A DNA stretch of 43,911 nucleotides from an uncultured SAR86 cluster bacterium (lineage in GTDB: Bacteria > Pseudomonadota > Gammaproteobacteria > Magnimaribacterales > AG-339-G14): NCBI GenBank assembly GCA_902624765.1, contig CACNYO010000006.1, positions 1 through 43,911 of the forward strand. Reading direction: 5' to 3'. The notes below the pieces were generated by a model. It was not told the DNA's origin, did not search any database, and saw only the letters and a program-made list of their open reading frames with translations. Shown in pieces: positions 1 through 9,422 of this stretch (its first letter is position 1; every line of letters starts with the position of its first letter). A program made the translations under genes and the position numbers.

Positions 1-671
1 GAGTAATTTATATAGGTGGAAGATTCTCTGTTGAGCTTTGTGGAGGGACTCATGTGAACTCAACTGGAGAAATTGGACACATTAAAATTACTCAGGAAAC
101 TAGCATTTCATCTGGAGTAAGGAGAATTGTAGCTTGCTCAGGAGAGGACGCTGAAGATTATACAAATACCTTCCAAACATCTGGACAAGAAATTATGAAA
201 TTACTTAATTCCAGCGATAAAAATATATTACCCAAAATTAAGGAATTAATAGCAAAGAATAAAGAGCTCGAGAAATCAATTAAGTCATCACATCAAAAAG
301 AAATTGGAGATCTCATCCAGAGCCTTGAATCTGAAGTGATTGAAATAAATGACTTCAAAGTGATATTAAAAGAATTTGAAGGAATCGATTTGTCATCTGC
401 TCGAGTAGAGATAGATAATCTAAAAAATAAGATAGGTAATTTGATTTGTGTACTTCTCTCTAGGGATGGCAACAAATCAAGCTTAATAGTTTCGTCTTCA
501 AAATCAATTTCAAAAGATGTTTTCAGCTCAAATGATTTGTTACAATCCCTCGCTTCATTGATAGGCGGTAAAGGAGGAGGTAAACCAGATCATGCACAAG
601 CAGGTGGAAGTGAAGTTAAAAACTTTGAAAAAGTTTTTTCTGAAGCTAAAGAATATATTCAAAATATCTAA
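1..671 (+). CDS. alaS: Alanyl-tRNA synthetase, C-terminal part (5' truncated by window edge)
   Basis: This is the 3' end of the gene for the cytoplasmic enzyme that charges tRNA-Ala. The reading frame is open from base 3, so the gene starts outside the window. The first visible residues include SVELCGGTHV, the editing/zinc motif of AlaRS, followed by TGEIG and GVRRI, typical of the editing domain end. A coiled-coil stretch and a C-Ala domain follow, with the glycine-rich GGKGGGKPDHAQAGG near the end, which is a hallmark of AlaRS C-termini. About 223 residues are present of a usual 870 or so. lysC follows 5 bases downstream, an order common in gammaproteobacteria. Identification is firm. Confidence 0.97.
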   Translation, partial: VIYIGGRFSVELCGGTHVNSTGEIGHIKITQETSISSGVRRIVACSGEDAEDYTNTFQTSGQEIMKLLNSSDKNILPKIKELIAKNKELEKSIKSSHQKEIGDLIQSLESEVIEINDFKVILKEFEGIDLSSARVEIDNLKNKIGNLICVLLSRDGNKSSLIVSSSKSISKDVFSSNDLLQSLASLIGGKGGGKPDHAQAGGSEVKNFEKVFSEAKEYIQNI

Positions 672-676
672 TAGAT

Positions 677-1894
677 ATGAGTAATATAATTGTCCAAAAA
701 TTTGGAGGGACATCAGTTGCCAGCCCTAAAAGAATTGAAGCAGTTGCTAAGATAGTTGGTCAAGAAATCGACTCAGGCAATCATGTGGCTGTTGTGGTTT
801 CTGCCATGGCAGGTGAAACAAATAGACTTATCGACCTGGCTAGGAAAGTTCAAAAGAAGCCAGATCCTCGAGAATTTGATGCTGTTATTTCCTCAGGAGA
901 ACAAGTGTCAGCTGCACTGCTTGCCATGTCTCTTAAAAAGAAAGGTTATAACTCAAAATCTTATAATGCTTTTCAGATAGGATTTAAAACAGACTCCTCA
1001 TTTGGAAGGGCAAGAATTAGAAAAGTCTCAGAGGAAATTCTTCATGATGCATTAGAAAAAAATATTGTTCCTGTTATCACTGGTTTTCAAGGTTTTGATG
1101 ATGAAAATAATATTACTACCCTAGGTAGAGGTGGTTCGGATACCTCGGCAGTGGCAATTGCAGTTTCTTTAAATGCTCAAGAGTGTCAGATTTACACTGA
1201 TGTGGATGGGGTATTTACAACCGATCCAAATATTTATGATAAAGCTAGGAAACTTGATCATTTAACATACGAAGAAATGTTGGAACTTTCTTCTTTAGGA
1301 GCTAAAGTTTTACAAATAAGATCTGTAGAATTTGCAAGCAAATACAAATTACCTTTGAGAGTCTTATCAAGTTTTGGGTCAAATGGAGGAACTTTGATAA
1401 ATAGTAACGATAATTTAGAAGAGGCTGTAGTATCGGGAATAGCGTTTACTTCAAATGAAGCAAAATTAACTATCAGAAAAGTTCCTGATATTCCTGGAGT
1501 TGCAGCAAAAATACTTTCTCCCATAAGCGATGCTGGCATTGAGGTAGATGTAATCGTCCAAAACGTGGCATCCGACAATACAACGGATTTTACTTTCACT
1601 GTGCAGAAAGATTTTGCTGATGAAACTTCAAAAATTTTAGAGAAGTTACGTAAAGAGTTAGGTAGCGGTGAAATCGAAGTTGATCTAGATATTTGCAAAG
1701 TATCTGTTGTTGGAAATGGTATGAAGTCTCACGCAGGTGTAGCAAGTAAAATGTTTGGAGCCTTGGCAGATGAGGCAATAAATATAGAGATGATTTCAAC
1801 CTCAGAGATCAAAATCTCAGTTGTTCTTGAAGAAAAGTATAAGGAACTTGCTGTAAGAACCCTTCACGATGCATTTGAGTTAGATAAGAATTAA
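677..1894 (+). CDS. lysC: Aspartate kinase
   Basis: This enzyme phosphorylates L-aspartate, the first step towards lysine, threonine and methionine. The 405-residue length fits the monofunctional class. The N-terminal kinase domain opens with VQKFGGTSV, has ISSGEQVSAALLA in the middle and TTLGRGGSDTSAVA around residue 150. Two ACT regulatory domains fill the C-terminal third (LTIRKVPDIPGVAAKI and VSVVGNGMKSHAGVASKMF), so feedback inhibition by lysine or threonine is likely by family. It starts 5 bases after alaS and is probably co-transcribed with it. In many gammaproteobacteria csrA follows this gene; here a GMC oxidoreductase follows instead. Confidence 0.96.
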   Translation: MSNIIVQKFGGTSVASPKRIEAVAKIVGQEIDSGNHVAVVVSAMAGETNRLIDLARKVQKKPDPREFDAVISSGEQVSAALLAMSLKKKGYNSKSYNAFQIGFKTDSSFGRARIRKVSEEILHDALEKNIVPVITGFQGFDDENNITTLGRGGSDTSAVAIAVSLNAQECQIYTDVDGVFTTDPNIYDKARKLDHLTYEEMLELSSLGAKVLQIRSVEFASKYKLPLRVLSSFGSNGGTLINSNDNLEEAVVSGIAFTSNEAKLTIRKVPDIPGVAAKILSPISDAGIEVDVIVQNVASDNTTDFTFTVQKDFADETSKILEKLRKELGSGEIEVDLDICKVSVVGNGMKSHAGVASKMFGALADEAINIEMISTSEIKISVVLEEKYKELAVRTLHDAFELDKN

Positions 1895-1947
1895 TTTATT
1901 GCACAATAGATATCATATTGATAATCTCACTTTAGAGGAGATTTACT

Positions 1948-3576
1948 ATGGAAAATACTTTTGACTATGTTGTTGTAGGAGCTGGAAGCTCCGGCTGCGT
2001 AATGGCAAACAGGTTAAGTGAAGACGGTACTGATACCGTTCTTATTCTTGAGGCAGGAGGCAAAGATACAAACATGTTCATTCATATGCCTTCTGGGTAC
2101 TCACAAATTGTTCCTACCAAGAATGATAATAACTATGGTTTTGAGACTGAACCAGAAGCTACAACTAATAACAGGCCTTTATACTGGCCAAGAGGAAAAG
2201 GTTGGGGAGGCTCATCTTCGATAAATGCAATGATTTATATCCGAGGTCATTCTTATGATTATGACTTATGGCGACAACAAGGAAATGAAGGGTGGTCATA
2301 TGATGACGTGCTTCCTTATTTCAAAAAGGCAGAAAATTTTCATGGCGATGGAGATGAAGAGTTTCATGGATATGAAGGCCCTCTTCATGTCAAAAAATCC
2401 GACAGAGATGATGATTTATTACTTGAAAAATTCATAGAGGCTGGTCAACAAGCTGGGTTTCCTTACACAAGAGACTTCAATGGAAAGGAACAGGAGGGTG
2501 TTTCAAGATACGAACATACCATTAATGATACTTCTAGAGGGCCAAGGAGATGGAGCTCAGCTCAAGCTTATCTGCATCCTGCATTAGAAAGAGAGAATTT
2601 AAGCAACGAAATCAATGTAACAGTTGATAAGTTGATAATGGATGGAAAAAAAGTAAAAGGCATTGAGTACATAAACAAGAAAGGGGAGAGAAAATCTTGT
2701 TTTGCTAACAAAGAAGTTATCTTATCTGCAGGTGCTCTTGGTTCCCCTTTAATTTTGATGAGAAGTGGGATTGGAGATCCAAATGATATAACAAAGCATG
2801 GCATAGACTTAGTGCACGAATTAAAAGGGGTTGGAAAAAATATGCAAGATCACTACGGTGTGACTAGTTCATTTTATGCAACTAAACCGGTTACCCTTCA
2901 TAGATCGGTATCATGGATCAAAACTCAGATAGCAGGAATCAAATACTTATTGTTTGGCACAGGTGATGCTGCTTACCCTCCTTGCAGCGGAGGAGGCTTC
3001 ATAAAATCAAGTCCAGAAAAAGATTTACCAGATACTCAGCTTCATTATGTTTCTATTCAAGGTGAAGATCAGCATTTTAGAACCGGGGTGACTAAAGAGC
3101 ATGGTTTTTCATGCATTGCTTATATTTGTAGGCCGCAAAGCAGGGGTTATTTGACTCTAAAAAGTGCTGATCCTGAAGATGAACCTCTTTTATATCCAAA
3201 TTACCTCTCTGAAGAGGAGGACGTAATTGATCTCAGAAATGCTCTGAGAGAAACAAGAAGGATATTGATGCAACCAGCATTTGATGAATTCAGAGGAGAT
3301 CCTGTGAAACCAGGACCAGAAATCAATATTGATGATGATGAAGAATTAGATAACTGGATAAGAGAAAACGGAGAAACACTTTATCATCCAGTGAGTACTT
3401 GCAAGATGGGTAATGATGAGATGAGCGTTGTCGACGATGATCTTAAAGTTCATGGTATTGATGGATTGAGAGTGGTAGATGCATCTATAATGCCTACGCT
3501 CATAGCTGGAAATACGAATGCTCCGGCAATTATGATTGCTGAAAAAGCTGCTGACTTAATAAGACAAGCATCTTAA
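1948..3576 (+). CDS. GMC-family FAD-dependent oxidoreductase (choline dehydrogenase-like)
   Basis: This is a flavoprotein alcohol dehydrogenase of the glucose-methanol-choline family. The FAD-binding start is clear (VVVGAGSSGCVMANRL, then ILEAGG near residue 35). GKGWGGSSSINAMIYIRG matches the GMC signature 1 region, and LSAGALGSPLILMRSGIG matches signature 2. The catalytic His lies in YHPVSTCKMG and the partner Asn in the GNTNAPAIMIAEKAAD tail. Length (542) is normal. A good ribosome site (GAGGAG) lies 8 bases before the ATG. The substrate cannot be read from sequence: choline, polyethylene glycol or long-chain alcohols are all possible. Given the aldehyde dehydrogenase and acyl-CoA genes nearby, an alcohol-to-aldehyde role is plausible but inferred. 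Confidence 0.93.
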   Translation: MENTFDYVVVGAGSSGCVMANRLSEDGTDTVLILEAGGKDTNMFIHMPSGYSQIVPTKNDNNYGFETEPEATTNNRPLYWPRGKGWGGSSSINAMIYIRGHSYDYDLWRQQGNEGWSYDDVLPYFKKAENFHGDGDEEFHGYEGPLHVKKSDRDDDLLLEKFIEAGQQAGFPYTRDFNGKEQEGVSRYEHTINDTSRGPRRWSSAQAYLHPALERENLSNEINVTVDKLIMDGKKVKGIEYINKKGERKSCFANKEVILSAGALGSPLILMRSGIGDPNDITKHGIDLVHELKGVGKNMQDHYGVTSSFYATKPVTLHRSVSWIKTQIAGIKYLLFGTGDAAYPPCSGGGFIKSSPEKDLPDTQLHYVSIQGEDQHFRTGVTKEHGFSCIAYICRPQSRGYLTLKSADPEDEPLLYPNYLSEEEDVIDLRNALRETRRILMQPAFDEFRGDPVKPGPEINIDDDEELDNWIRENGETLYHPVSTCKMGNDEMSVVDDDLKVHGIDGLRVVDASIMPTLIAGNTNAPAIMIAEKAADLIRQAS

Positions 3577-3583
3577 AAATCTT

Positions 3584-3674
3584 GGAGAGGTGGCTGAGTG
3601 GTTGAAAGCGCTCCCCTGCTAAGGGAGTATGTGGTAATCCCGCATCGAGGGTTCGAATCCCTCCCTCTCCGCCA
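3584..3674 (+). tRNA. tRNA-Ser (GCT anticodon)
   Basis: The acceptor stem GGAGAGG pairs with CCTCTCC, followed by discriminator G and an encoded CCA. The anticodon stem CTCCC/GGGAG holds the loop CTGCTAA, giving anticodon GCT. A long variable arm, as expected for Ser, and the T arm GAGGG-TTCGAAT-CCCTC are present. It begins 7 bases after the stop of the GMC gene on the same strand. Confidence 0.97.
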
Positions 3675-3721
3675 TAAATCTGAAAATTACCTCTTAAACA
3701 AAAATCATTTACAATAAATTC

Positions 3722-4960
3722 ATGCACAATCCTAAGGATAAAGACTTTTTAAATCAATCCGAGTCAGATTTACTTCTTAATAGGGCAAAAGAAGTAATTC
3801 CTGGAGGAATATTTGGACATTATAAATACGCTGTTAGAAAAGATGGACCCAAATTTTTCTCTAAAGCGGATGGAGCATATTTTTGGGATGTTGATGGAAA
3901 CGAATACGTAGATTTGGTCTGCGCATGGGGCCCTATGATTCTTGGCTACAACAATCCCATAGTCGATGAAGCAGCCAGAAAACAATTAAATCTTGGCAAC
4001 ACTGTAAGTATTGCCTCTCCTGTGATGATTGAACTAGCGGAAACCTTAGTTGATTTAGTATCAATTGCTGATTGGAGTTTATTTGGTAAAAATGGAGCTG
4101 ATAGCACTTCTCTTGCAGTGATGGTATCCAGACAAGAAACTGGCAAGCAAAAAATATTAAAAATAAACGATGGGTATCATGGATCAAATAGTTGGATGCA
4201 AAGACGCAATAGTCCTGGCATTATTAATTCAGATTCAGCTGAGGTGATCTCCATCGATTGGAATGACTTAGATGGATTTAATCAAGCAATCTCAGATTAT
4301 GGGGATGACATAGCATGTTTTATTTCAAGTCCTTATCATCATCCAACTTTCAAAAACAATGTTTATCCAAATGAAGGATACTGGAAACATATCGAGAAAG
4401 TTTGTCGTAAAAATAACATTATTTTAATTGTCGACGACGTCAGGACTGGATTTAGGATTGATCTAAAAGGATCAAATAATTTTTTTGGTTTTTCTCCAGA
4501 TTTAATTTGTTTAGGGAAAGCTATAGCAAATGGTTATCCAATATCTGCCTTGGTAGGAAAAGATTCATTAAAAGAATCAGCTGAGAATGTTTATTTTACT
4601 GGGACTCAATTTTTAAACTCAGCCCCAATGGCTGCAGCAAAAGCAACAATCGATGAATTAGTTAAGCAGGATGCGATTACAAAGATGAATAATTTTGGTA
4701 ACTTGTTAAAAGAAAGTCTAGTTAAGATTTCGGAAGATTTTGATGTCAAGATGATTGTTTCCGGAGTCCCAGCTATGCCTTACTTTCGAATTGAGGATGA
4801 AGACAAAACACTCCATTCAAGATGGGTTGATGCTTGCTTGAGCAAAGGTCTTTATCTCACTGATTATCACAATCATTTTATTTCAGTGGCTCACGAAGAT
4901 GAGCATCTAAAAAAAGTTGAAAATATTGCCAGAGAAGCTTTTGAAGCTGTTAAGCTGTAG
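3722..4960 (+). CDS. Class III PLP aminotransferase (glutamate-1-semialdehyde aminomutase-like)
   Basis: This is a fold-type I PLP enzyme of the class III aminotransferase family, 412 residues. Visible features are the start motif RAKEVIPGGIFGHYKY, the N-terminal DGAYFWDVDGNEYVDL, INDGYHGSNSW before the cofactor region, ILIVDDVRTGFR carrying the cofactor-binding Asp, and the Schiff-base Lys in LICLGKAIANGYP. It resembles HemL and its relatives, but the usual HemL stretch around GTLSGNPLAMAAG is altered here (GTQFLNSAPMAAAKA). I therefore call it a HemL-like aminotransferase of unknown substrate. It follows tRNA-Ser by 47 bases. Its 3' end overlaps the convergent small membrane gene by 11 bases. 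Confidence 0.88.
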   Translation: MHNPKDKDFLNQSESDLLLNRAKEVIPGGIFGHYKYAVRKDGPKFFSKADGAYFWDVDGNEYVDLVCAWGPMILGYNNPIVDEAARKQLNLGNTVSIASPVMIELAETLVDLVSIADWSLFGKNGADSTSLAVMVSRQETGKQKILKINDGYHGSNSWMQRRNSPGIINSDSAEVISIDWNDLDGFNQAISDYGDDIACFISSPYHHPTFKNNVYPNEGYWKHIEKVCRKNNIILIVDDVRTGFRIDLKGSNNFFGFSPDLICLGKAIANGYPISALVGKDSLKESAENVYFTGTQFLNSAPMAAAKATIDELVKQDAITKMNNFGNLLKESLVKISEDFDVKMIVSGVPAMPYFRIEDEDKTLHSRWVDACLSKGLYLTDYHNHFISVAHEDEHLKKVENIAREAFEAVKL

Positions 4961-5216
4961 TTTCGTCTCCTTTAAATTCTCTCCAATTATTAACTATTCC
5001 TTTGTAGTTTATGAAAACCCAAAGAGGCATAGCTGCAAGCAACCACCAAAGCTCGGTTTCAATGAGCAAGTAAATGCCAGGCACGAAACCAATAGTTCCA
5101 ACCACAAAACCATAGAATCTTACTTTTGCGCTTAAACTTGTAAGTAAATAAACACAAACAAAGGCAAAAATTTGATCAAATATTTGCGCTGAATTAAAAA
5201 GATTAATCTCAAACAT
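4950..5216 (-). CDS. Small integral membrane protein of unknown function
   Basis: An 88-residue hydrophobic protein with about three predicted membrane-spanning stretches: residues about 12-30, 34-52 and 56-70 (including WWLLAAMPLWVFINY). I do not recognise a family. The evidence that it is real is an excellent ribosome site (AGAGGA, 5 bases before the ATG), membrane-type composition throughout, and the fact that it fills the gap between two good genes. It is convergent with the aminotransferase (11-base overlap) and divergent from the capsule-type gene, with a 60-base shared upstream region. Confidence 0.72.
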   Translation of the reverse strand: MFEINLFNSAQIFDQIFAFVCVYLLTSLSAKVRFYGFVVGTIGFVPGIYLLIETELWWLLAAMPLWVFINYKGIVNNWREFKGDETTA

Positions 5217-5276
5217 AACAATCCTCTAAAAAAAATTCTGCATAGGATAATATATTTCAATAACTATTAGTGAAAA

Positions 5277-6422
5277 ATGGATCAATCTTCAAAAATTCTT
5301 TTTATTTCTTATAAAGGGTCTATGTATAGATATTTCCAAGACATTAAAAGAAATACCATGTTTGACTCCACCATAATGTGTTTTTTTCCCTTTATTTTTT
5401 TCAAACTTGGCCTCACTGATTTAACCCAAGCCGAAATTCAAAAAGGAATAAGTTTTGAGTTAGCAAGAAAAAAAAGAAAATACTTTTACATAAAGTATTT
5501 TTGGCCATTCTATGAAGCCTTTCTGCACATACTTTTTGTTATTTATTACAGAAGATTTACTTATGTAATTTCAAAAAGGATGCCTGATTTGATTTGCATA
5601 TGGAATGGGCACAGGTTGCCTGAGTATGCAATTAAACTAATCGCCAAAAAAAATAATATTAGACTAGCTTTTTTTGAAAACGGTTTGCTTCCTGATTCTA
5701 CAACTGTGGATCCTAACGGTGTGAATGATTTAAACAGCGTTCCGCGTGAAAAAGAATTTTATGAAAATTATGTTTCTAGCGGAAAAAATTTAAATTTTGA
5801 GATCCAACAAAGAGCCTCTATAAAAAGCAAAAAAAGTTATAGCAAATCTCCAGAACTATATGAGGACTTACCTGAAAAGTTCATCTATGTTCCATTTCAA
5901 GTTAATCACGACAGTCAAGTTTTGCTAAATTCTCCGAGAGTAAATTCCATGGATGAATTATTTCAATGGTTAGATTATTCGATTAAAAAAATTGAAGATA
6001 AAGATTTATTTTTTGTAATAAAGGAACATCCAAGCGACTCAACGAAATTTAAACACCTCCATAAAGTAAACGAGAGAATTCTTTTCAGAAATTTTGATTC
6101 AAAAGATCTTATAGAAAAATCTTTATCCACATTAACTCTGAACTCTACAGTAGGGCTTGAATCACTTATTCTCGGAAAAAAATTAATTCTTCTTGGAGAA
6201 AGTTGTTTTAAGATCGAAGGCATAACAAAATTTCCTGAATCAAGAGACCAACTTGTGGAATGCATAAATTCAATAGATAGCTGGGAGTTAGACCTAGTCC
6301 AGGTTGGAAAATATCTTGATTATTTAAATGAAATTTACTGCGTCCAACAATCTTGGAGAAATCCTTCGAAACAGCACTTCAAAACGCTAGAACAGCGTTT
6401 TAAAGAGATAATATATTCTTAA
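5277..6422 (+). CDS. Capsule polysaccharide synthesis-type glycosyltransferase (KpsC/KpsS-like)
   Basis: A 381-residue protein resembling the capsule synthesis family of beta-Kdo transferases. Supporting stretches are ICIWNGHRLPEYA, FFENGLLPDSTTVDP (the family's conserved ENG segment), YVPFQVNHDSQVLLNS, FFVIKEHPSD, and LTLNSTVGLESLILGKKLI with the nucleotide-sugar-type STVGLE motif. A conserved arrangement of aromatic and charged residues near the N-terminus suggests membrane association but no clear signal peptide. It stands alone with no other capsule or Kdo genes nearby, so its pathway cannot be assigned. Its end overlaps the convergent ligase gene by 4 bases. Confidence 0.75.
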   Translation: MDQSSKILFISYKGSMYRYFQDIKRNTMFDSTIMCFFPFIFFKLGLTDLTQAEIQKGISFELARKKRKYFYIKYFWPFYEAFLHILFVIYYRRFTYVISKRMPDLICIWNGHRLPEYAIKLIAKKNNIRLAFFENGLLPDSTTVDPNGVNDLNSVPREKEFYENYVSSGKNLNFEIQQRASIKSKKSYSKSPELYEDLPEKFIYVPFQVNHDSQVLLNSPRVNSMDELFQWLDYSIKKIEDKDLFFVIKEHPSDSTKFKHLHKVNERILFRNFDSKDLIEKSLSTLTLNSTVGLESLILGKKLILLGESCFKIEGITKFPESRDQLVECINSIDSWELDLVQVGKYLDYLNEIYCVQQSWRNPSKQHFKTLEQRFKEIIYS

Positions 6423-7963
6423 GTAATTGCAGGAGCGTCGCTTCCAACAACTTCTTCCCTTAAATTTCTTTTAAGAACCTTCCCAGTAGCATTTCTGGGT
6501 AAAGCAGCTATGAAATCAACTGACGCAGGAATTTTAAATTTAGCAAGATTTTTAAGACAGTGACTGATGATATCTTCTTCCGATAAATTACAATCTGGTT
6601 TTAAGACAATGTATGCCTTACCTGTTTCACCCCATTTTTTATCAGGTACACCAATGATTGCTGCTTCTGCAATTTCTGGAAGTTGATAGATAACGTTTTC
6701 AACTTCAGCAGGATATACATTTTCTCCTCCGGAAATATACATATCCTTTTGTCTATCGACTATATAAATAAAACCTTCATCATCCATTTGGGCAGCGTCT
6801 CCAGTTTTTAGCCAACCATCAACGAATGATTTTTCTGTAGCCTCTTCATTGTTCCAATATCCCGGAGTGACGTTTGGACCTCTTATCAAAATTTCTCCGA
6901 CTTCACCCTGATCGACTTGATTTCCATCTTCATTAACAATTTTTACTTCAGTGTGTAATAAAGGTTTACCTGCTGAACCAACTTTTCTTGAAGCGTCTTC
7001 ACCTGCAAGACCGATACCTCCTGGACTGGTCTCAGTCATACCCCAACCTTGCCAAAGTTCGACACCTTTACTTTGCCATGACTTTAAAATAATTTCTGCG
7101 CACGGGGCTCCACCAACTCCGGCACCTTCAATTCTTGAAAAATCAGTTGTATCAAAATTTGGATGTTGCATCATAAATTGAAAAGGAGCGGGCACTGCAA
7201 AAAAATGTGTGATGCCATAGTCTGGATCATCAATGATTTCTAATGCCTTCCCGGGGTCAAATTCTTTCATCAGAACAATTTGTCCACCGTAATGAAGAAT
7301 AGGATTTGCGTAACAATTCATGCCTCCGGTATGGAACAAAGGGAGGACAATAAGTTGGACTGTCTTATCGGTTACTCTGGCTGATCCGGCTAAATTAACT
7401 ATATTATAAAACTGCATTTCATGAGTGATCATCGCACCTTTTGGATGTCCCGTTGTGCCGGATGTATACATCAGCATAATCAGATCATCATGTGTAGTTT
7501 CAACAATATCAAAATCAATATTTTCTTTTAATGCTTGTTCATACTCATTATTCTGATCCTCATCATCTATTTCCAATGAATTTTTAATGGAACAATCTTT
7601 TGTGAGTGCTTTCGCTGTATCTGCAAAATTCGAGCCATAAATTAAGACTTCTGGAGAACTATCATTAAGAATATATTCAAGTTCAGGTTTAGTAAGACGC
7701 CAATTGAGAGGTAATTCTATAGCACCTATTTTTGCGCAAGCGAATTCCAGCTCAAAAACTTCAGTGCAGTTATGAATTAAGATGGCAACTCTGTCACCTT
7801 TTTTGACCCCTTTATTTTGCAGCCATGAAGCAAGTCGACAAGATCTCTCCTCAAGTTGACCGTAGGTAGTTTCTCTTCCGGTAGAAACTTCTTTTACAGC
7901 AACTTTGTTCGGTCTAGTTCTAGCTTGATGGTAAGACCAATCGTAGTATTTGACTGTGCTCAT
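6419..7963 (-). CDS. AMP-forming acyl-CoA synthetase (fatty acid-CoA ligase)
   Basis: This enzyme activates a carboxylic acid to its CoA thioester through an acyl-adenylate. All ANL-family motifs are visible: YTSGTTGHPKG (residues about 166-176), GWGMTETSPGG, LKTGDAAQMDDEGFIYIVDR, the hinge-side ISGGENVYPAEVE, and the C-terminal catalytic Lys in LPRNATGKVLKR. The length of 514 matches medium- or long-chain ligases. It is the last gene of a four-gene minus-strand operon, 6 bases after the aldehyde dehydrogenase. The natural reading is that the dehydrogenase makes an acid that this enzyme couples to CoA. Chain length and substrate are unknown. Confidence 0.94.
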   Translation of the reverse strand: MSTVKYYDWSYHQARTRPNKVAVKEVSTGRETTYGQLEERSCRLASWLQNKGVKKGDRVAILIHNCTEVFELEFACAKIGAIELPLNWRLTKPELEYILNDSSPEVLIYGSNFADTAKALTKDCSIKNSLEIDDEDQNNEYEQALKENIDFDIVETTHDDLIMLMYTSGTTGHPKGAMITHEMQFYNIVNLAGSARVTDKTVQLIVLPLFHTGGMNCYANPILHYGGQIVLMKEFDPGKALEIIDDPDYGITHFFAVPAPFQFMMQHPNFDTTDFSRIEGAGVGGAPCAEIILKSWQSKGVELWQGWGMTETSPGGIGLAGEDASRKVGSAGKPLLHTEVKIVNEDGNQVDQGEVGEILIRGPNVTPGYWNNEEATEKSFVDGWLKTGDAAQMDDEGFIYIVDRQKDMYISGGENVYPAEVENVIYQLPEIAEAAIIGVPDKKWGETGKAYIVLKPDCNLSEEDIISHCLKNLAKFKIPASVDFIAALPRNATGKVLKRNLREEVVGSDAPAIT

Positions 7964-7969
7964 TTAGCT

Positions 7970-9403
7970 TTAAGCAGCTCCAGCACCTAAAACAGATTTA
8001 ATCTCTAGGAATTCTTCAAAACCAAATTCTCCCCATTCTCTGCCGTTACCGGATTGCTTAAAACCTCCGAATGGAGAAGTTAAGCCTGAGGGAGCATTAT
8101 TTATGTGAACATTTCCACTTCTAATTTTTCTAGCTACTTCTACTGCATGATCTATGTTCTCTGAGGAAACATAGCCTGCTAACCCATAAGGAGTATCGTT
8201 CGCAATTTCAATAGCTTCATCTTCATCTTTGTAAGGAATGATGCACAGAACAGGTCCAAAAATTTCTTCTTTGGCTATAGTCATGTCATTGTTTACGTTA
8301 GCAAATACAGTTGGCTTAACATAGAAACCTTGATTAAGACCATCAGGTTTACCTGGGCCTCCACAGACTAATTCTGCTCCTTCTTCAATACCTTTTTCAA
8401 TAAGACCTTGAATTTTGTTGAACTGAACCTCGCTAACTACTGGGCCAATAACAGTATCCTCAGCATTAGGATCACCTACTTTGGTCTCTTCTGCAGTTTT
8501 TTTAGCAGCTGCTTTTGCTTCATCTTGTCTTGATTCAGGAACCAACATTCTTGACGGAGCATTACATGACTGACCGCTATTATTAAACATATGTCTTGTT
8601 CCTCTGATAACTGCATTTTCAAAATCTGCATCATCCAGAATTATATTTGGAGATTTCCCACCTAATTCTTGATGGACTCTTTTAACAGAATCAGCAGAAC
8701 CTTTGGCAACTTGAATGCCTGCTCTAGTTGAACCTGTAAAGGACATCATATCTATATCTGGGTGAGAAGACATAGCCTCACCAACCGTAGGACCATCACC
8801 GTTAACAAGATTGAAAACACCATCAGGAATGCCTGCTTCATGGATTATTTCTGCCATCAGCATTGCATTGAAGGGAGCAATTTCACTAGGTTTTAAAATC
8901 ATAGTGCAACCTGCAGCTATAGCAGGAGCAACTTTGCAAGCAATTTGATTGATGGGCCAATTCCAAGGAGTAATCATTCCTACAACACCTATCGCCTCTT
9001 TTCTTATAAAAAGCCCGTCTTTTTGCTGCTCAAAATCATAATTCTTTAGAGTTTCAAGGGCAGTCATAAAATGGCCTAATCCTGAGGGAGAGTGTGCTTT
9101 TGAGGCCAAAGACATTGGAGCACCCATTTCAGAAGAAATAGCTTCAGCCATTTCAGAGCTTCTTTTGCCATAAATCTCTATGATTTTTTCTAGATAACCA
9201 ACTCTTTCTTCTTTTTCTGAAGAGCTAAAGTTAGCAAATGCATTTTTGGCAGCTTCAACTGCAGCATTTACATCCTCAGTAGATCCTAATGCAATAGAGC
9301 CAATGGATTCTTCAGTAGCTGGATTTAAAACATCAAGCTTATTTAGTCCATTTATTGGATCAACCCATGATCCATTAATATAAAACTGATGATATTCTTT
9401 CAT
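7970..9403 (-). CDS. NAD(P)-dependent aldehyde dehydrogenase
   Basis: This enzyme oxidises an aldehyde to the acid. The 477-residue length is typical. TPWNWPINQIACKVAPA is the cofactor-binding region, SFTGSTRAG the Rossmann turn, HQELGGKSPNIIL carries the catalytic Glu, and NNSGQSCNAPSRM the nucleophilic Cys. EEIFGPVLCIIPY and the NHINNAPSGLTSPFGGFKQSG-type C-terminal region are also in place. A ribosome site (GAGAGG) precedes the ATG by a few bases. It lies between the carboxyltransferase and the acyl-CoA ligase and is very probably co-transcribed with both. Confidence 0.96.
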   Translation of the reverse strand: MKEYHQFYINGSWVDPINGLNKLDVLNPATEESIGSIALGSTEDVNAAVEAAKNAFANFSSSEKEERVGYLEKIIEIYGKRSSEMAEAISSEMGAPMSLASKAHSPSGLGHFMTALETLKNYDFEQQKDGLFIRKEAIGVVGMITPWNWPINQIACKVAPAIAAGCTMILKPSEIAPFNAMLMAEIIHEAGIPDGVFNLVNGDGPTVGEAMSSHPDIDMMSFTGSTRAGIQVAKGSADSVKRVHQELGGKSPNIILDDADFENAVIRGTRHMFNNSGQSCNAPSRMLVPESRQDEAKAAAKKTAEETKVGDPNAEDTVIGPVVSEVQFNKIQGLIEKGIEEGAELVCGGPGKPDGLNQGFYVKPTVFANVNNDMTIAKEEIFGPVLCIIPYKDEDEAIEIANDTPYGLAGYVSSENIDHAVEVARKIRSGNVHINNAPSGLTSPFGGFKQSGNGREWGEFGFEEFLEIKSVLGAGAA

Positions 9404-9422
9404 TTTTTCCTCTCTTAAGTTT

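Noticed and set aside
1258..1698. Long minus-strand open frame inside lysC (146 residues)
   Set aside because: It is a shadow of the aspartate kinase gene with low-complexity translation and no ribosome site.
3722..4960. Assignment of the aminotransferase as HemL
   Set aside because: It has the class III fold and Schiff-base Lys, but the HemL-specific segment near the C-terminal third is altered; the substrate is left open.
4917..5135. Plus-strand 72-residue open frame after the aminotransferase
   Set aside because: It overlaps the better-supported minus-strand membrane gene, which has a ribosome site and membrane composition; this frame has neither.
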